From Rhizobacter sp. SG703 (GTDB lineage Bacteria > Pseudomonadota > Gammaproteobacteria > Burkholderiales > Burkholderiaceae_C), in NCBI RefSeq assembly GCF_012275445.1, contig NZ_JAAZQK010000009.1, positions 1 through 64,000 of the forward strand: a stretch of 64,000 nt of DNA, written 5' to 3'. Under the pieces are notes generated by a model, which ran no database searches, was not told the origin of the DNA, and saw only the letters and a program-made list of their open reading frames with translations. Below are positions 33,630-42,845 of this stretch, in pieces. The position numbers and the translations under genes are program-made. The stretch's first letter is position 1. Each line of letters starts with the position of its first letter.

Positions 33630-35765
33630 ATGAAACTCCTTTCACGCTTTGCCCTGCTGCCGCTCGCGGCCCTCGTGCTGGCCGGCACTGCCGCCGCCCA
33701 CAGCAGTTTCCTGAAGGTCGACGGCCGCCTGGTGCGCAACCAGAACGGCACCGGCGACCCGGTCTACCTGCGCGGCGTGAACCTCGGCGGCTGGCAGGTG
33801 CACGAGACCTGGATGTCGCCGCTGGCCGGCGCGAGCGACGACTACACGATGCGCAAGACGCTGAGCCAGCGCTTCGGCGATGCGGGCCGCGACGCGTTGA
33901 TCAACGCCTACCAGGACAGCTACCTGCAGGAGAAGGACTTCAAGCTGCTGGGCGAGCTCGGCATGAGCGCGGTGCGCCTGCCGATCTACTACCTGAACCA
34001 CATGAACGAGGACGGCAGCTGGAAGCGCGATGCCGCCGGCAAGATCGATTTCCGCCGCATCGAATGGGTGGTCGCGATGGCGAAGAAGTACCGTCTGTAC
34101 GTGATCCTCGACCTGCACGGCGCGCCGGGCTCGCAGAACGGGGCCGACCACAGCGGACGCATCGGCGGCTCGGGCCAGCTGTGGAACAACACCAGCTTCC
34201 AGAACCAGTCGCTGGCGTTCTGGCGCGAGCTGGCCACGCGCTTTCGCAACGAGCCGACGGTGGCCGGCTACGACCTGCTGAACGAGCCGTCGCTGAACTA
34301 CCCGAGCCCGGCGACGCGCCCGGTGCTCGACATGTACAACCGCTTCTACAACGAGATCCGCGCGGTCGACCCGAACCACATCGTGATCATGGAGGGCATC
34401 TGGGACTGGACCGCGATCACCCGGCCGTCGGACTACGGCTGGACCAACGTGATCTACGAGTTCCACTACTACAACTGGGGCAACGATTCGAACTACCAGG
34501 CGCAGGCGAGCTTCACCGACGGCAAGGTCGCGCAGGAGAAGCAGTACCTGTCGTACAACGTGCCGCACTACGTCGGCGAGTTCATGCTGTTCAACCTGCA
34601 GAGCAGCTGGGAGTACGCGCTGGGCAAGTACAACGCGGCCGGCTGGCACTGGACGAGCTGGACCTACAAGGGCACCAACGTCGGCAACTGGGCGCTCTAC
34701 AACAGCACCGATGCCGGCGCCAACACGCCGAACGTCGCGACCGATTCGTACGCGACGATCGAATCGAAGTGGCGCAGCTGGGACGTCGAGAAGAACATGG
34801 CGCCCAACACGATGCTGACCGGCGTGTTCAAGGCCGCGCTGACCGGCAGGAACAGCCTGATCCGCAACCTGCCGTACGAAGGCAACTGGCGCGCGATCGA
34901 CAAGCTCGAAGCCGAGCATTTCTATGCGCAGAGCGGCGTCAGCTTCGACGCGGCCGGCGTCGGCAGCTTCGATGCCGGCGACTGGCTGCGCTACATCGAC
35001 GTCGACTTCGGCAGCGGCGTCGACCGGCTGAAGCTGCGGCTGGCGGTGGACGCGGCCTATGCCGGCAAGCAGATCGAGCTGCACCTCGACAGCCCGACCG
35101 GCGCGCAGGTCGGCACCGTCACGGTGCCGAACACCGGCGGCTGGACCACGTTCCAGGAGCTCACGACGCCGATCCAGCGCAGCAGCGGCGTGCACGACGT
35201 CTACCTGGTGGCGAAGGGCGGCGCCGGCGTCGCGAACCTCGACTGGCTGCAGTTCGAGGATTCGACGGGCACGAACACGCCCACCAACCCGCCGACGAAT
35301 CCGCCAACGAACCCCCCGACCAACCCCACGACGGGCCCGGTCTCCGGCCAGACCTATGCGATCGTCGCGAAGCACAGCGGCCGCGCGCTCGATGTGCGCG
35401 ACCGCGCAACCACCGATGGCGCGTTGCTGCAGCAGTGGAGCTACGGCGGCGGCAGCAACCAGCAGTGGGTCGTACAGAACAACGGCAATGGGCTGTGGCA
35501 GCTGCGCTCGGTGGCGAGCGGCAAGTGCGTCGACATCACCGGCGTCAGCACCGCGAACGGCGCGGCGGTGCAGCAATGGGCCTGCACGGGCGGTGCGAAC
35601 CAGCTGTTCAAGCTCGAAGACCAGGGCGGCGGCTACTTCTACCTGCGCGCATCGCACAGCAACAAGTGCCTGGACGTGACGAACGTGTCGACGCTGGACG
35701 GCGCCGCGATCCAGCAGTGGGATTGCGGCGGGGACAACGCCCGCTGGACGTTCCGCCAGCCCTGA
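33630..35765 (+). CDS. Secreted GH5 glucanase with CBM6 and ricin-B modules
   Basis: A 711-residue secreted polysaccharide hydrolase. The signal peptide MKLLSRFALLPLAALVLAGTAAAHS is followed by a GH5 (exo-1,3-beta-glucanase/cellulase-type) domain to about residue 420. It has LRGVNLGGWQVHETWM, the catalytic acid in GYDLLNEPSLN and the nucleophile in YVGEFMLFN. A CBM6-like carbohydrate-binding module spans about 430-548 (KLEAEHFYAQSGVSFD...DWLRYIDVDFGSGVDRLKLRL...NLDWLQFE). Next is a short Pro-Thr-Asn repeat linker. A C-terminal ricin-B/CBM13 trefoil follows with repeated QQW motifs (LLQQWSYGG, AVQQWACTGG, AIQQWDCGG). The likely substrate is a beta-glucan. The CBM13 cysteines appear paired for disulfides. 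Confidence 0.93.
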   Translation: MKLLSRFALLPLAALVLAGTAAAHSSFLKVDGRLVRNQNGTGDPVYLRGVNLGGWQVHETWMSPLAGASDDYTMRKTLSQRFGDAGRDALINAYQDSYLQEKDFKLLGELGMSAVRLPIYYLNHMNEDGSWKRDAAGKIDFRRIEWVVAMAKKYRLYVILDLHGAPGSQNGADHSGRIGGSGQLWNNTSFQNQSLAFWRELATRFRNEPTVAGYDLLNEPSLNYPSPATRPVLDMYNRFYNEIRAVDPNHIVIMEGIWDWTAITRPSDYGWTNVIYEFHYYNWGNDSNYQAQASFTDGKVAQEKQYLSYNVPHYVGEFMLFNLQSSWEYALGKYNAAGWHWTSWTYKGTNVGNWALYNSTDAGANTPNVATDSYATIESKWRSWDVEKNMAPNTMLTGVFKAALTGRNSLIRNLPYEGNWRAIDKLEAEHFYAQSGVSFDAAGVGSFDAGDWLRYIDVDFGSGVDRLKLRLAVDAAYAGKQIELHLDSPTGAQVGTVTVPNTGGWTTFQELTTPIQRSSGVHDVYLVAKGGAGVANLDWLQFEDSTGTNTPTNPPTNPPTNPPTNPTTGPVSGQTYAIVAKHSGRALDVRDRATTDGALLQQWSYGGGSNQQWVVQNNGNGLWQLRSVASGKCVDITGVSTANGAAVQQWACTGGANQLFKLEDQGGGYFYLRASHSNKCLDVTNVSTLDGAAIQQWDCGGDNARWTFRQP

Positions 35766-35766
35766 A

Positions 35767-35823
35767 CCGGCTTTGCCGGGCCGCTGGGAGGCGCCCCTTG
35801 GGGGCGAAGCGACTGGGGGCCCT
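35767..35823. repeat. GC-rich intergenic repeat, family C, short form
   Basis: This 57-bp sequence begins CCGGCTTTGCCGGGCCGCTG and ends GAAGCGACTGGGGGCCC. Its reverse complement matches both ends of the longer element at 44205-44348, but without that copy's central insert. It lies between the convergent GH5 and regA genes, and its internal GGCGCCCC/GGGGGC inverted segments may stop transcription. Confidence 0.7.
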
Positions 35824-36361
35824 ATTTCACCTGCTGCTTGCCGAGCTTGCGCGCCAGGGTCCGCCGGTGCATGCCCAGCCGCCGCGCGGTCTCGGAGATG
35901 TTGAAGCCGGTCTCCGCCAGCGTCTCGTGGATGCGTTCCCACTCCAGCGTCTTGATCGAGCTGGAGCGGTTCGTCAGCTCGACCTCGGTGGTGCCGGCCG
36001 CGCGGCCGAACGCGGCTTCGATGTCGTCGGTGTTCGACGGCTTCGCGAGGTAGTGGCACGCCCCGAGCTTGATCGCCTCGACCGCGGTGCCGATGCTCGC
36101 GAAACCGGTCAGCACGACGATCAGCATCTTCGGGTCGTGCGCATGCAGCGCCTGCACGCAGGCCAGGCCCGAGGCCTCGCCGTTGAGCTTCAGGTCGACG
36201 ATCGCGAAGCCGGGCGATTCGGTCTGCAGCACGGTGCTCACGTCGGCCAGGCTCGCGGCGAGCGTGACGCGGTAGTCGCGCCGCTCGAACGAGCGGCCGA
36301 GCGTGCGCGCGAACGAGGCGTCGTCCTCGACGATCAGCAGTCGGCGTTCAGCGTTGTCCAT
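35822..36361 (-). CDS. regA: RegA/PrrA/RoxR-type response regulator
   Basis: A 179-residue two-component regulator. The receiver domain has LLIVEDDASFARTL, phospho-acceptor Asp56 in GFAIVDLKLNGEASG, the conserved Thr in VVLTGFAS, and Lys in CHYLAKPSN. A short linker leads to a Fis-type helix-turn-helix (LEWERIHETLAETGFNISETARRLGMHRRTLARKLGK), the very conserved RegA DNA-binding domain. In relatives RegA controls oxidases, carbon fixation and nitrogen genes in response to redox state. The gene overlaps regB by 14 bp and is last in the cyo unit. Confidence 0.93.
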   Translation of the reverse strand: MDNAERRLLIVEDDASFARTLGRSFERRDYRVTLAASLADVSTVLQTESPGFAIVDLKLNGEASGLACVQALHAHDPKMLIVVLTGFASIGTAVEAIKLGACHYLAKPSNTDDIEAAFGRAAGTTEVELTNRSSSIKTLEWERIHETLAETGFNISETARRLGMHRRTLARKLGKQQVK

Positions 36362-37757
36362 GGCGTTCGGTCGGGTCCTCGTCATCTTGCGCATCGTCGT
36401 CGGTGGCGTCGGTCTCTTCTTCCGGCTCCAGCACGATCGCCGACAACGGCAGCGTGATCTTCACCATCGCGCCGCCTTCCGGCCGATTCGCCGCCTCCAC
36501 CGTGCCGCCGATCGTGCGCGCGACGTTGACCACCAGGAACAGCCCGAGCCCGCTGCCGGGCCGCCCCTTGGTCGAGCGGTAGGGCTGGCCCAGCGTCTCC
36601 AGCAAGCCCGGCGCGAAGCCCTTGCCGGCATCGGTGACCGTCAGGCTCAGCGCGTCGCCGGCGCGCTCGACGTCGAGCCGCAGCCACTGCGGCGAGGCTT
36701 CGAGCGCGTTGTCGAGCACGTTGCAGATCATCTGCTGGATCGCCGAGTCGGACACCATCGGCAGGTCGTCGCCGAAGCGGTTCTCGTACGCGAAGGCCTT
36801 GACCGGCCGGGTGCGGCGCCAGTCGTCCACCAGCTCGTCGAGGAAGGTCGCGAGCGTCGTCGCTTCGGACGATTCGCCGCGCGCCTCGCCGGCCGTCAGC
36901 AGGATGCCGCTGACGATCGCCTTGCAGCGCTCCAACTGGGTCTGCATCTCGACCACCTCTTCGAGCAGCTCCGGGTCGGAACTGAAGTGCGGCAGCCGGC
37001 GCCAGTCGCCGAGGATCACCGCCAGCGTCGCGAGCGGCGTGCCCAGCTCATGCGCCGCGCCCGACGCGAGCAGGCCCATGCGCACGATGTGCTCCTCTTC
37101 GGCGGCGCGCTGGCGCAGGTCGGCCAGCCGCGCATCGCGGGCGCGCAGGTTGCGCTGGATGCGGGTGATGAAGGTGACCAGCAGCGCGGCGTTCAGCGCG
37201 AAGCACAGCAGCAGCCCCAGCACGAACGGGCTCGACAGGCCGCTCACATGGTCGAGCGGGATGTCCAGCGGCCGGTAGTACAGCCCGAGCCCGGCGAAGC
37301 ACAGGCAGGTGACGACCACCAGCACCCAGGTGTAACGCGGCTTCAGCAGCACCGCGCCGAGGATCACCTGCAGCAGGTACAGGAAGGCGAACGGGTTGGT
37401 CGCGCCGCCGCTCAGGTACAGCTGCGAGGTCAGCATGCCGACGTCGACCAGCAGCGCCACCAGCAGCTCCACATGCAGCACCGGCCGCCGGTTGCGCAGC
37501 CGCAGCACGCTGACCAGGTTGAACGCGACCAGGCAGTACAGCACCGCGAGCATGTGCTCCAGCGGCAGCCGGATGCCAAAGCCGAAATGGACGATCGCGA
37601 CGGTGACGACCTGCCCGACCACCGCGATCCAGCGCAGCTGGATCAGCTGCTGCATGTTCTTCAGCCCGGCGTCGGCGACGCCCACGGTGCCGGCCCAGGT
37701 GGTGGGCGGACCGATGGTCGTGTGCTGCAGCGGCAGGGTGTCAGCCGTGGGGGGCAT
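36348..37757 (-). CDS. regB: RegB/PrrB/RoxS-type redox sensor histidine kinase
   Basis: A 469-residue membrane histidine kinase. About six membrane helices lie in residues 38-198. The heptapeptide GGATNPF (117-123) is the quinone-interacting GGxxNPF motif of RegB. The phospho-acceptor His236 is in GAAHELGTPLAT, and Cys278 in QLERCKAIVSG corresponds to the redox-active cysteine region of RegB. The ATP-binding domain has CNVLDNALEASP, VTDAGKGF and GSGLGLFLV. A 30-residue acidic tail (EPEEETDATDDDAQDDEDP) is unusual. ATG 37757 overlaps the end of the SURF1 gene by 17 bp, coupling the sensor to the oxidase operon. Confidence 0.93.
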   Translation of the reverse strand: MPPTADTLPLQHTTIGPPTTWAGTVGVADAGLKNMQQLIQLRWIAVVGQVVTVAIVHFGFGIRLPLEHMLAVLYCLVAFNLVSVLRLRNRRPVLHVELLVALLVDVGMLTSQLYLSGGATNPFAFLYLLQVILGAVLLKPRYTWVLVVVTCLCFAGLGLYYRPLDIPLDHVSGLSSPFVLGLLLCFALNAALLVTFITRIQRNLRARDARLADLRQRAAEEEHIVRMGLLASGAAHELGTPLATLAVILGDWRRLPHFSSDPELLEEVVEMQTQLERCKAIVSGILLTAGEARGESSEATTLATFLDELVDDWRRTRPVKAFAYENRFGDDLPMVSDSAIQQMICNVLDNALEASPQWLRLDVERAGDALSLTVTDAGKGFAPGLLETLGQPYRSTKGRPGSGLGLFLVVNVARTIGGTVEAANRPEGGAMVKITLPLSAIVLEPEEETDATDDDAQDDEDPTERHGQR

Positions 37758-38502
37758 CGGGGCGGATTGCACAGGCGGGGGTCGGGGAGGGCGCATTCTC
37801 CCTCGACCAGCGACCGCCCGGTCGCAGCATCCACGCCACCCCTGCCACCATTGCGGCCAGGCCGAACCAGGTGAGGGCGTAGACGAGGTGGTTGTTGTGG
37901 AAGCTGACCACCGTGAGGCCGGCGACGGGCCAGGGGTCGGCGGAGGCATCGGCGTCGACGAAATAGGGCGCAACATCCGCCAGCCCGCGCGCCGCGGCGA
38001 TGGCCTGCACGTCGCGCGAGAACCAGCGGTTGGCGGCGGGATCGTTGCGGCGCAGGAAGCCGCCATGCGGCTCGCTCAGGCGCAGCAGGCCGGTGACGGC
38101 GAGCTCTCCGTCGGGGCGCGCGGCCAGCGCCTTGGAGCCGGTGGTGACGAAGCCGCGGTTCACCAGCACGCTGCGCCCGTCGGCCTGCTGCAGCGGGGTC
38201 ACCAGCCACCAGCCGGGACCCTGCTCGGTGACGGCCTGCACCAGCGTCTCGTGCGCATGCAGGAAGCGGCCGCGCAGCACGACGTGACGGTATTCGTCGG
38301 TCGCTGCGGCGACGGGGCCGGTGGGCGCCTCGACCGGAGCGGCACGGACCCGCTGCTCGACCCGTTCGATCAAATCGAGCTTCCAGAACAGCCGCTGCAC
38401 CTGCCAGCAGCCGAGCGCGACGAAGCCCGCCAACAGCAACGCCGCCGACGCGACCAGCGCGAGGCGGGTCGCCGTCGAGCGGCGTGGCAGCGGGGTGTTC
38501 AC
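37741..38502 (-). CDS. SURF1-family oxidase assembly protein
   Basis: A 253-residue inner-membrane protein with two helices (TM1 about residues 13-32, TM2 about 213-232) and a periplasmic loop. The family signatures GCWQVQRLFWKLDLIERVEQRV, EYRHVVLRGRFLHAHE, GWWLVTPLQQADGRSVLVNRGFV and the closing NNHLVYALTWFGLAAM are present. SURF1 assists haem a insertion into cytochrome c oxidase; here it sits in a quinol-oxidase operon. The start codon is GTG 38502. The gene lies 10 bp after cyoD. Confidence 0.92.
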   Translation of the reverse strand: MNTPLPRRSTATRLALVASAALLLAGFVALGCWQVQRLFWKLDLIERVEQRVRAAPVEAPTGPVAAATDEYRHVVLRGRFLHAHETLVQAVTEQGPGWWLVTPLQQADGRSVLVNRGFVTTGSKALAARPDGELAVTGLLRLSEPHGGFLRRNDPAANRWFSRDVQAIAAARGLADVAPYFVDADASADPWPVAGLTVVSFHNNHLVYALTWFGLAAMVAGVAWMLRPGGRWSRENAPSPTPACAIRPDAPHG

Positions 38503-38512
38503 CGTCCGCTGG

Positions 38513-38914
38513 TCAGGGCCGAACCTTCATCTCGTGCATCGTCGGCATCATGTTGCTGTTCATGTGGAACATCACCCACAACGAACCGCTCAGCGTGATC
38601 ACCACCAGCACCAGCGTGAAGATCAGCGCCAGCATCGTCCAGCCGCCTTCGGAGCGGGCGTTCATGTGCAGGAAGTACACCATGTGCACGACGATCTGCA
38701 CCGCGGCGAAGCCGAGGATCACCAGCGCGGTGGTGCTGGAGTTGTTGAAGGCCTTGCCCATCACCAGCCAGAACGGGATCGCCGTCAGGATCACCGACAG
38801 GATGAAGCCGGTGGCGTAGCCCTTCAGCGTGCTCGGCGCGTGGCCGCCGTCGTGGTGATCGTGGTCGTCATGGCCGTGGCCATGGTCGTCGTGGTTCATC
38901 TCATGCGCGCTCAC
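38513..38914 (-). CDS. cyoD: Quinol oxidase subunit IV
   Basis: A 133-residue membrane subunit of the cytochrome bo-type quinol oxidase. Three membrane helices match Cyo[47 protein letters not shown] and [34 protein letters not shown]. The first 27 residues are strikingly rich in His and Asp ([18 protein letters not shown]), a likely metal-binding tail not needed for the fold. The start is GTG 38914, overlapping the cyoC stop (GTGA), with GGGAG seven bases upstream; the next ATG (38899) would remove five residues. Confidence 0.93.
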   Translation of the reverse strand: MSAHEMNHDDHGHGHDDHDHHDGGHAPSTLKGYATGFILSVILTAIPFWLVMGKAFNNSSTTALVILGFAAVQIVVHMVYFLHMNARSEGGWTMLALIFTLVLVVITLSGSLWVMFHMNSNMMPTMHEMKVRP

Positions 38915-39549
38915 GGCAGCACTCCCATCAGGTACACGAACGTGAAGACGCCGATCCAGACGACGTCCAGGAAGTGCCAGAACATCGACAGGCACATCAC
39001 GCGGCGGCGGTTCGGCGCGGTCAACCCGTGCCTGCCGAGCTGGAACATCAGCGTGACCAGCCAGACGATGCCGAAGGTGACGTGCAGCCCGTGCGTGCCG
39101 ACCAGCGTGAAGAACGACGACAGGAACGCGCTGCGCTGCGGGCCGGCGCCTTCGTGGATCAGGTGCGCGAACTCGTACAGCTCCAGACTCAGGAAGCCCA
39201 GCCCGAACAGGCCGGTGACGCCCAGCCACACCAGCGTCGCGCGCAGGTGCTTGCGCTGCATCTCGAGCACCGCGAAGCCGTAGGTGATCGACGACAGCAG
39301 CAGCAGCGAGGTGTTCACCGCGACCAGCGGCAGGTCGAACAGGTCGGCGCCCGACGGGCCGGCCGCATAGCTGCGGCCCAGCACGCCGTACACCGCGAAC
39401 AGGCAGGCGAAGACCAGGCAGTCGCTCATCAGGTAGAGCCAGAACCCGAGCAGGGTGCCGTTCTCCGGATGGTGTTCGTCGCGCAGGTAGTAGCGCGGCG
39501 CGTCAGCGCCGGCCGTGGGGTTCAGGGTCAGTTCAGGAGGCATGGACAT
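38911..39549 (-). CDS. cyoC: Quinol oxidase subunit III
   Basis: A 212-residue subunit with five membrane helices. It belongs to the haem-copper oxidase subunit III family: [79 protein letters not shown] and the closing [21 protein letters not shown] conserved Glu/His pair lies in the [10 protein letters not shown] helix. The start ATG 39549 lies inside the end of cyoB (17-bp overlap); ATG 39543 is an alternative. No Shine-Dalgarno sequence is evident, so reinitiation from cyoB is likely. Confidence 0.94.
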   Translation of the reverse strand: MSMPPELTLNPTAGADAPRYYLRDEHHPENGTLLGFWLYLMSDCLVFACLFAVYGVLGRSYAAGPSGADLFDLPLVAVNTSLLLLSSITYGFAVLEMQRKHLRATLVWLGVTGLFGLGFLSLELYEFAHLIHEGAGPQRSAFLSSFFTLVGTHGLHVTFGIVWLVTLMFQLGRHGLTAPNRRRVMCLSMFWHFLDVVWIGVFTFVYLMGVLP

Positions 39550-41548
39550 GGGGGGCGGCCAGCAGCTGGGTGCGTGCGTTCTCGGTGCGGACGACTTCGT
39601 CGGCGCCGATGTGGAAGTCACGCTTGTAGTTGAAGGTGTGGACGATGATCGCGGCCATCATCGCGACGAAGCCGAGGACGGCCGGCAGCCACATCTGCCA
39701 GATCATCGCGAAGCCCATCGCCGCCGCGAGGCCGGCGATGATGAAGCCGGCGCCGGTGTTCTTCGGCATGTGGATCGGGATGAAGCCGTCGGTCGGGCGC
39801 TCGAACTTGTTGGCCTTCATGTCGTACCAGGCGTCGTTGTCGTGCACCACCGGCGTGAACGCGAAGTTGTAGGCCGGCGGCGGCGACGCGGTCGACCATT
39901 CGAGCGTGCGGCCGTCCCATGGGTCGCCGGTCACGTCGCGCAGCTGCTCGCGGCGCATGAAGCTGACCACCAGCTGGATCAGGAAACTGCCGATGCCCAG
40001 CGCGATCAGGAACGCACCGAACGCGGCGATCACGAACCAGACCTGCAGCGACGGGTCCTCGAAGTGGCTCAGCCGGCGCGTGACGCCCATCAGGCCCAGC
40101 ACGTACAGCGGCATGAACGCGAAGAAGAAGCCGATCTGCCAGAACCAGAACGAGCACTTGCCCCAGAACGGATCGAGCTTGTAGCCGAAGGCCTTCGGGA
40201 ACCAGTAGGTGATGCCGGCCATCAGCCCGAACAGCACGCCGCCGATGATCACGTTGTGGAAGTGCGCGATCAGGAACAGGCTGTTGTGCAGCACGAAGTC
40301 GGCCGGCGGCACCGCCAGCAGCACGCCGGTCATGCCGCCGATCACGAAGGTGATCATGAAGCCGACCGTCCACAGCATCGGCACCTCGAAGCGGATGCGG
40401 CCGCGGTACATCGTGAAGAGCCAGTTGAAGATCTTCGCGCCGGTCGGGATCGAGATGATCATCGTCGTGATGCCGAAGAACGAGTTGACGCTCGCCCCGG
40501 ACCCCATCGTGAAGAAGTGGTGGAGCCACACCAGGTACGACAGGATGGTGATCACGACCGTGGCGTACACCATCGACGCGTAGCCGAACAGGCGCTTGCC
40601 GCTGAAGGTGGAGACCACCTCGGAGAAGATGCCGAAGGCCGGCAGCACCAGGATGTAGACCTCGGGGTGGCCCCAGATCCAGATCAGGTTCACGTACATC
40701 ATCGCGTTGCCGCCGAGGTCGTTCGTGAAGAAGTTGGTGCCGGCGTAGCGGTCGAGCGAGAGCAGCACCAGCACCGCCGTCAGCACCGGGAAGGCGGCGA
40801 CGATCAGGATGTTGGTGCACAGCGAGGTCCACGTGAAGACCGGCATCTTCATCATCGACATGCCGGGCGCGCGCATCTTGACGATGGTGGCGATCAGGTT
40901 CACGCCCGACAGCAGCGTGCCGACCCCCGCGATCTGCAAGGACCAGATGTAGTAGTCGACCCCCACGTCGGGGCTGTACGCGATGCCCGACAGCGGCGGG
41001 TAGGCGAGCCATCCGGTGCGCGCGAATTCGCCGACGAACAGCGAGGCCATCACCAGCCCGGCGCCGAAGGTGGTCATCCAGAAGCTGAAGTTGTTCAGGA
41101 ACGGGAAGGCCACGTCGCGCGCGCCGATCTGCAGCGGCACGACGAAGTTCATCAGCCCGGTGACCAGCGGCATCGCGACGAAGAAGATCATGATCACGCC
41201 GTGGGCGGTGAAGATCTGGTCGTAATGGTGCGGCGGCAGGTAGCCGAGGTTCTCGCCGAACGACACGGCCTGCTGGGCCCGCATCATCACCGCGTCGGCG
41301 AAGCCGCGCAGCAGCATCACCAGGCCGAGGATCACGTACATGATCCCGATCTTCTTGTGGTCGATGCTGGTGAACCATTCGCGCCACAGGTAGCCCCACA
41401 GGCGGTAGCGGGTCAGCAGCGCCACCATGCCGAGGCCGCCGAGGCAGACGGCGACGAAGGTGACGAGCAGGATGGGCTCATGGAGCGGGATCGCGTTCCA
41501 TGACAGGCGGCCGAAGACGAGCTTCGTCAAATCGAGGTGATCGAGCAT
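39533..41548 (-). CDS. cyoB: Quinol oxidase subunit I
   Basis: A 671-residue catalytic subunit of the haem-copper quinol oxidase, with about 15 membrane helices. Ligand motifs are intact: the low-spin-haem histidine in [12 protein letters not shown], the CuB/Tyr crosslink segment [18 protein letters not shown], the HH pair in [10 protein letters not shown], and the haem histidines in [12 protein letters not shown]. The K-channel lysine region ([11 protein letters not shown]) and the D-channel entry ([16 protein letters not shown]) are present. It reduces O2 to water and pumps protons. It begins 9 bp downstream of cyoA. Confidence 0.97.
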   Translation of the reverse strand: MLDHLDLTKLVFGRLSWNAIPLHEPILLVTFVAVCLGGLGMVALLTRYRLWGYLWREWFTSIDHKKIGIMYVILGLVMLLRGFADAVMMRAQQAVSFGENLGYLPPHHYDQIFTAHGVIMIFFVAMPLVTGLMNFVVPLQIGARDVAFPFLNNFSFWMTTFGAGLVMASLFVGEFARTGWLAYPPLSGIAYSPDVGVDYYIWSLQIAGVGTLLSGVNLIATIVKMRAPGMSMMKMPVFTWTSLCTNILIVAAFPVLTAVLVLLSLDRYAGTNFFTNDLGGNAMMYVNLIWIWGHPEVYILVLPAFGIFSEVVSTFSGKRLFGYASMVYATVVITILSYLVWLHHFFTMGSGASVNSFFGITTMIISIPTGAKIFNWLFTMYRGRIRFEVPMLWTVGFMITFVIGGMTGVLLAVPPADFVLHNSLFLIAHFHNVIIGGVLFGLMAGITYWFPKAFGYKLDPFWGKCSFWFWQIGFFFAFMPLYVLGLMGVTRRLSHFEDPSLQVWFVIAAFGAFLIALGIGSFLIQLVVSFMRREQLRDVTGDPWDGRTLEWSTASPPPAYNFAFTPVVHDNDAWYDMKANKFERPTDGFIPIHMPKNTGAGFIIAGLAAAMGFAMIWQMWLPAVLGFVAMMAAIIVHTFNYKRDFHIGADEVVRTENARTQLLAAPHVHAS

Positions 41549-41557
41549 CGGTGCGAC

Positions 41558-42679
41558 TCAGTTCTGCGCGGTGGCGTTTTGCGCGGTGTTTTGCATGTCG
41601 TTCTGCGCGGCGCGCAGCACGGGCTGCGTGCCGGTGGGATCGGCGACGGTGCACAGCGCCGCGGCGACGTAGTACGTGCGCGGCGTGGCGCCGTTGGCGT
41701 CGGAGGTGTGGCCGTCCTTCTCCTTGACGCCGTCGATGCCCTGGCGGCCCAAGCCGCCGCCGGCGTCGATCGCCATCATTTCCGACATGCACATCTTCGA
41801 GCTGTCGACGCAGCGGTTCAGGATGGCGTCGTACAGGCCGGGCGCGAAGCTCGCGTAGCGGCGCACCGGTTCGCGCTCGCTGGGCTTCTCGAGCTGCAGG
41901 TAGTCGGCGCGGGTCAGCTCCTTCGCATCGGCCTTGGCCGCCTGCACCCACTGGTCGAAGCCGGCACGGTCCAGGCCGTGGAAGCGGAAGCGCATGTGCG
42001 AGAAGCCGGCGCCGCTGTAGTTGGACGAGAAGCCCTCGTAGTCGCCCGGCTTGTTGATGACCGCGTGCAGCTGGGTCTGCATGCCCGGCATCGCGTAGAT
42101 CATGCCGGCCAGCTCGGGGATGTAGAACGCGTTCATCACCGACGACGCGGTGATCTTGAACTGGATCGGCCGGTCGACCGGCGCGGCCAGCTCGTTGACG
42201 ACGGCGATGCCTTGTTCCGGGTAGATGAAGAGCCACTTCCAGTCGAGTGCCACCACCTCGACGACCAGCGGCTTCACGTCGGCGGTGACCGGGCGCTTGT
42301 CGTCGATGCGGCTCAGCGGGCGGTACGGGTCCAGCGTGTGGGTGCTGATCCAGGTGATCGCGCCGAGCGCGATGATGATCAGCAGCGGCGCCGCCCAGAT
42401 CACCAGCTCGAGCTGCGTGGAGTGGTCCCAGTCGGGTTCGTAGCGGGCCGCGCGGTTGGAGGCGCGGTACTTCCATGCGAAGGTCAGCGTCAGCGCGATC
42501 ACCGGCACGATGATCAGCAGCATCAGCCAGGTGCTGACGACGATCAGCTTGCCTTGCTGCGCGGCGATGTCGCCCGACGGGTTCAGCAGCACGGTGTTGC
42601 AGCCGGCCAGCAGCCCCGAGAGGAGCAGCGCGGGGGCCAGCAGGAGCGGTCGGCTCAGGGGCTTGTGAAGGGGTGGCAT
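41558..42679 (-). CDS. cyoA: Quinol oxidase subunit II
   Basis: A 373-residue lipoprotein subunit. The signal peptide ends in the lipobox LLAGC (Cys near residue 26). Two membrane helices follow (WLMLLIIVPVIALTLTFAW and LELVIWAAPLLIIIALGAITWISTH), then a periplasmic cupredoxin-fold domain (VEVVALDWKWLFIYPEQGIAVVNELAAPVDRPIQFKITASSVMNAFYIP). The CuA ligands of cytochrome c oxidases are absent, marking a quinol oxidase. The C-terminal extension after about residue 285 is long and holds three cysteines. ATG 42679 is used; the frame continues upstream without support. First gene of the cyo-SURF1-regBA unit. Confidence 0.95.
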   Translation of the reverse strand: MPPLHKPLSRPLLLAPALLLSGLLAGCNTVLLNPSGDIAAQQGKLIVVSTWLMLLIIVPVIALTLTFAWKYRASNRAARYEPDWDHSTQLELVIWAAPLLIIIALGAITWISTHTLDPYRPLSRIDDKRPVTADVKPLVVEVVALDWKWLFIYPEQGIAVVNELAAPVDRPIQFKITASSVMNAFYIPELAGMIYAMPGMQTQLHAVINKPGDYEGFSSNYSGAGFSHMRFRFHGLDRAGFDQWVQAAKADAKELTRADYLQLEKPSEREPVRRYASFAPGLYDAILNRCVDSSKMCMSEMMAIDAGGGLGRQGIDGVKEKDGHTSDANGATPRTYYVAAALCTVADPTGTQPVLRAAQNDMQNTAQNATAQN

Positions 42680-42845
42680 GCCAGGTCTGTGTAGGAGGGG
42701 CGCGCAAAATGCTTCCAACCGGCGCCCGATGGGCAGAGAATCTACGTTCAACGGCCCGGTTCGGGGATTGGACGTTTTGTCCTATCGCCTCCAGCGCCGG
42801 CCCGTGGGAACCTCCAAATTGCTCACGACAGCAGACTGAAGCTTC
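42680..42845. promoter_or_regulatory. Divergent promoter region, cyoA / MFS gene
   Basis: This 166-bp gap must hold promoters for cyoA (leftward) and the MFS gene (rightward). A GGAC-N5-GTCC inverted repeat at 42770-42782, inside TTGGACGTTTTGTCCTA, is the clearest structured element and could be an operator. On the minus strand TACACA lies eight bases before the cyoA ATG. No complete -35/-10 pair is convincing. Confidence 0.4.
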
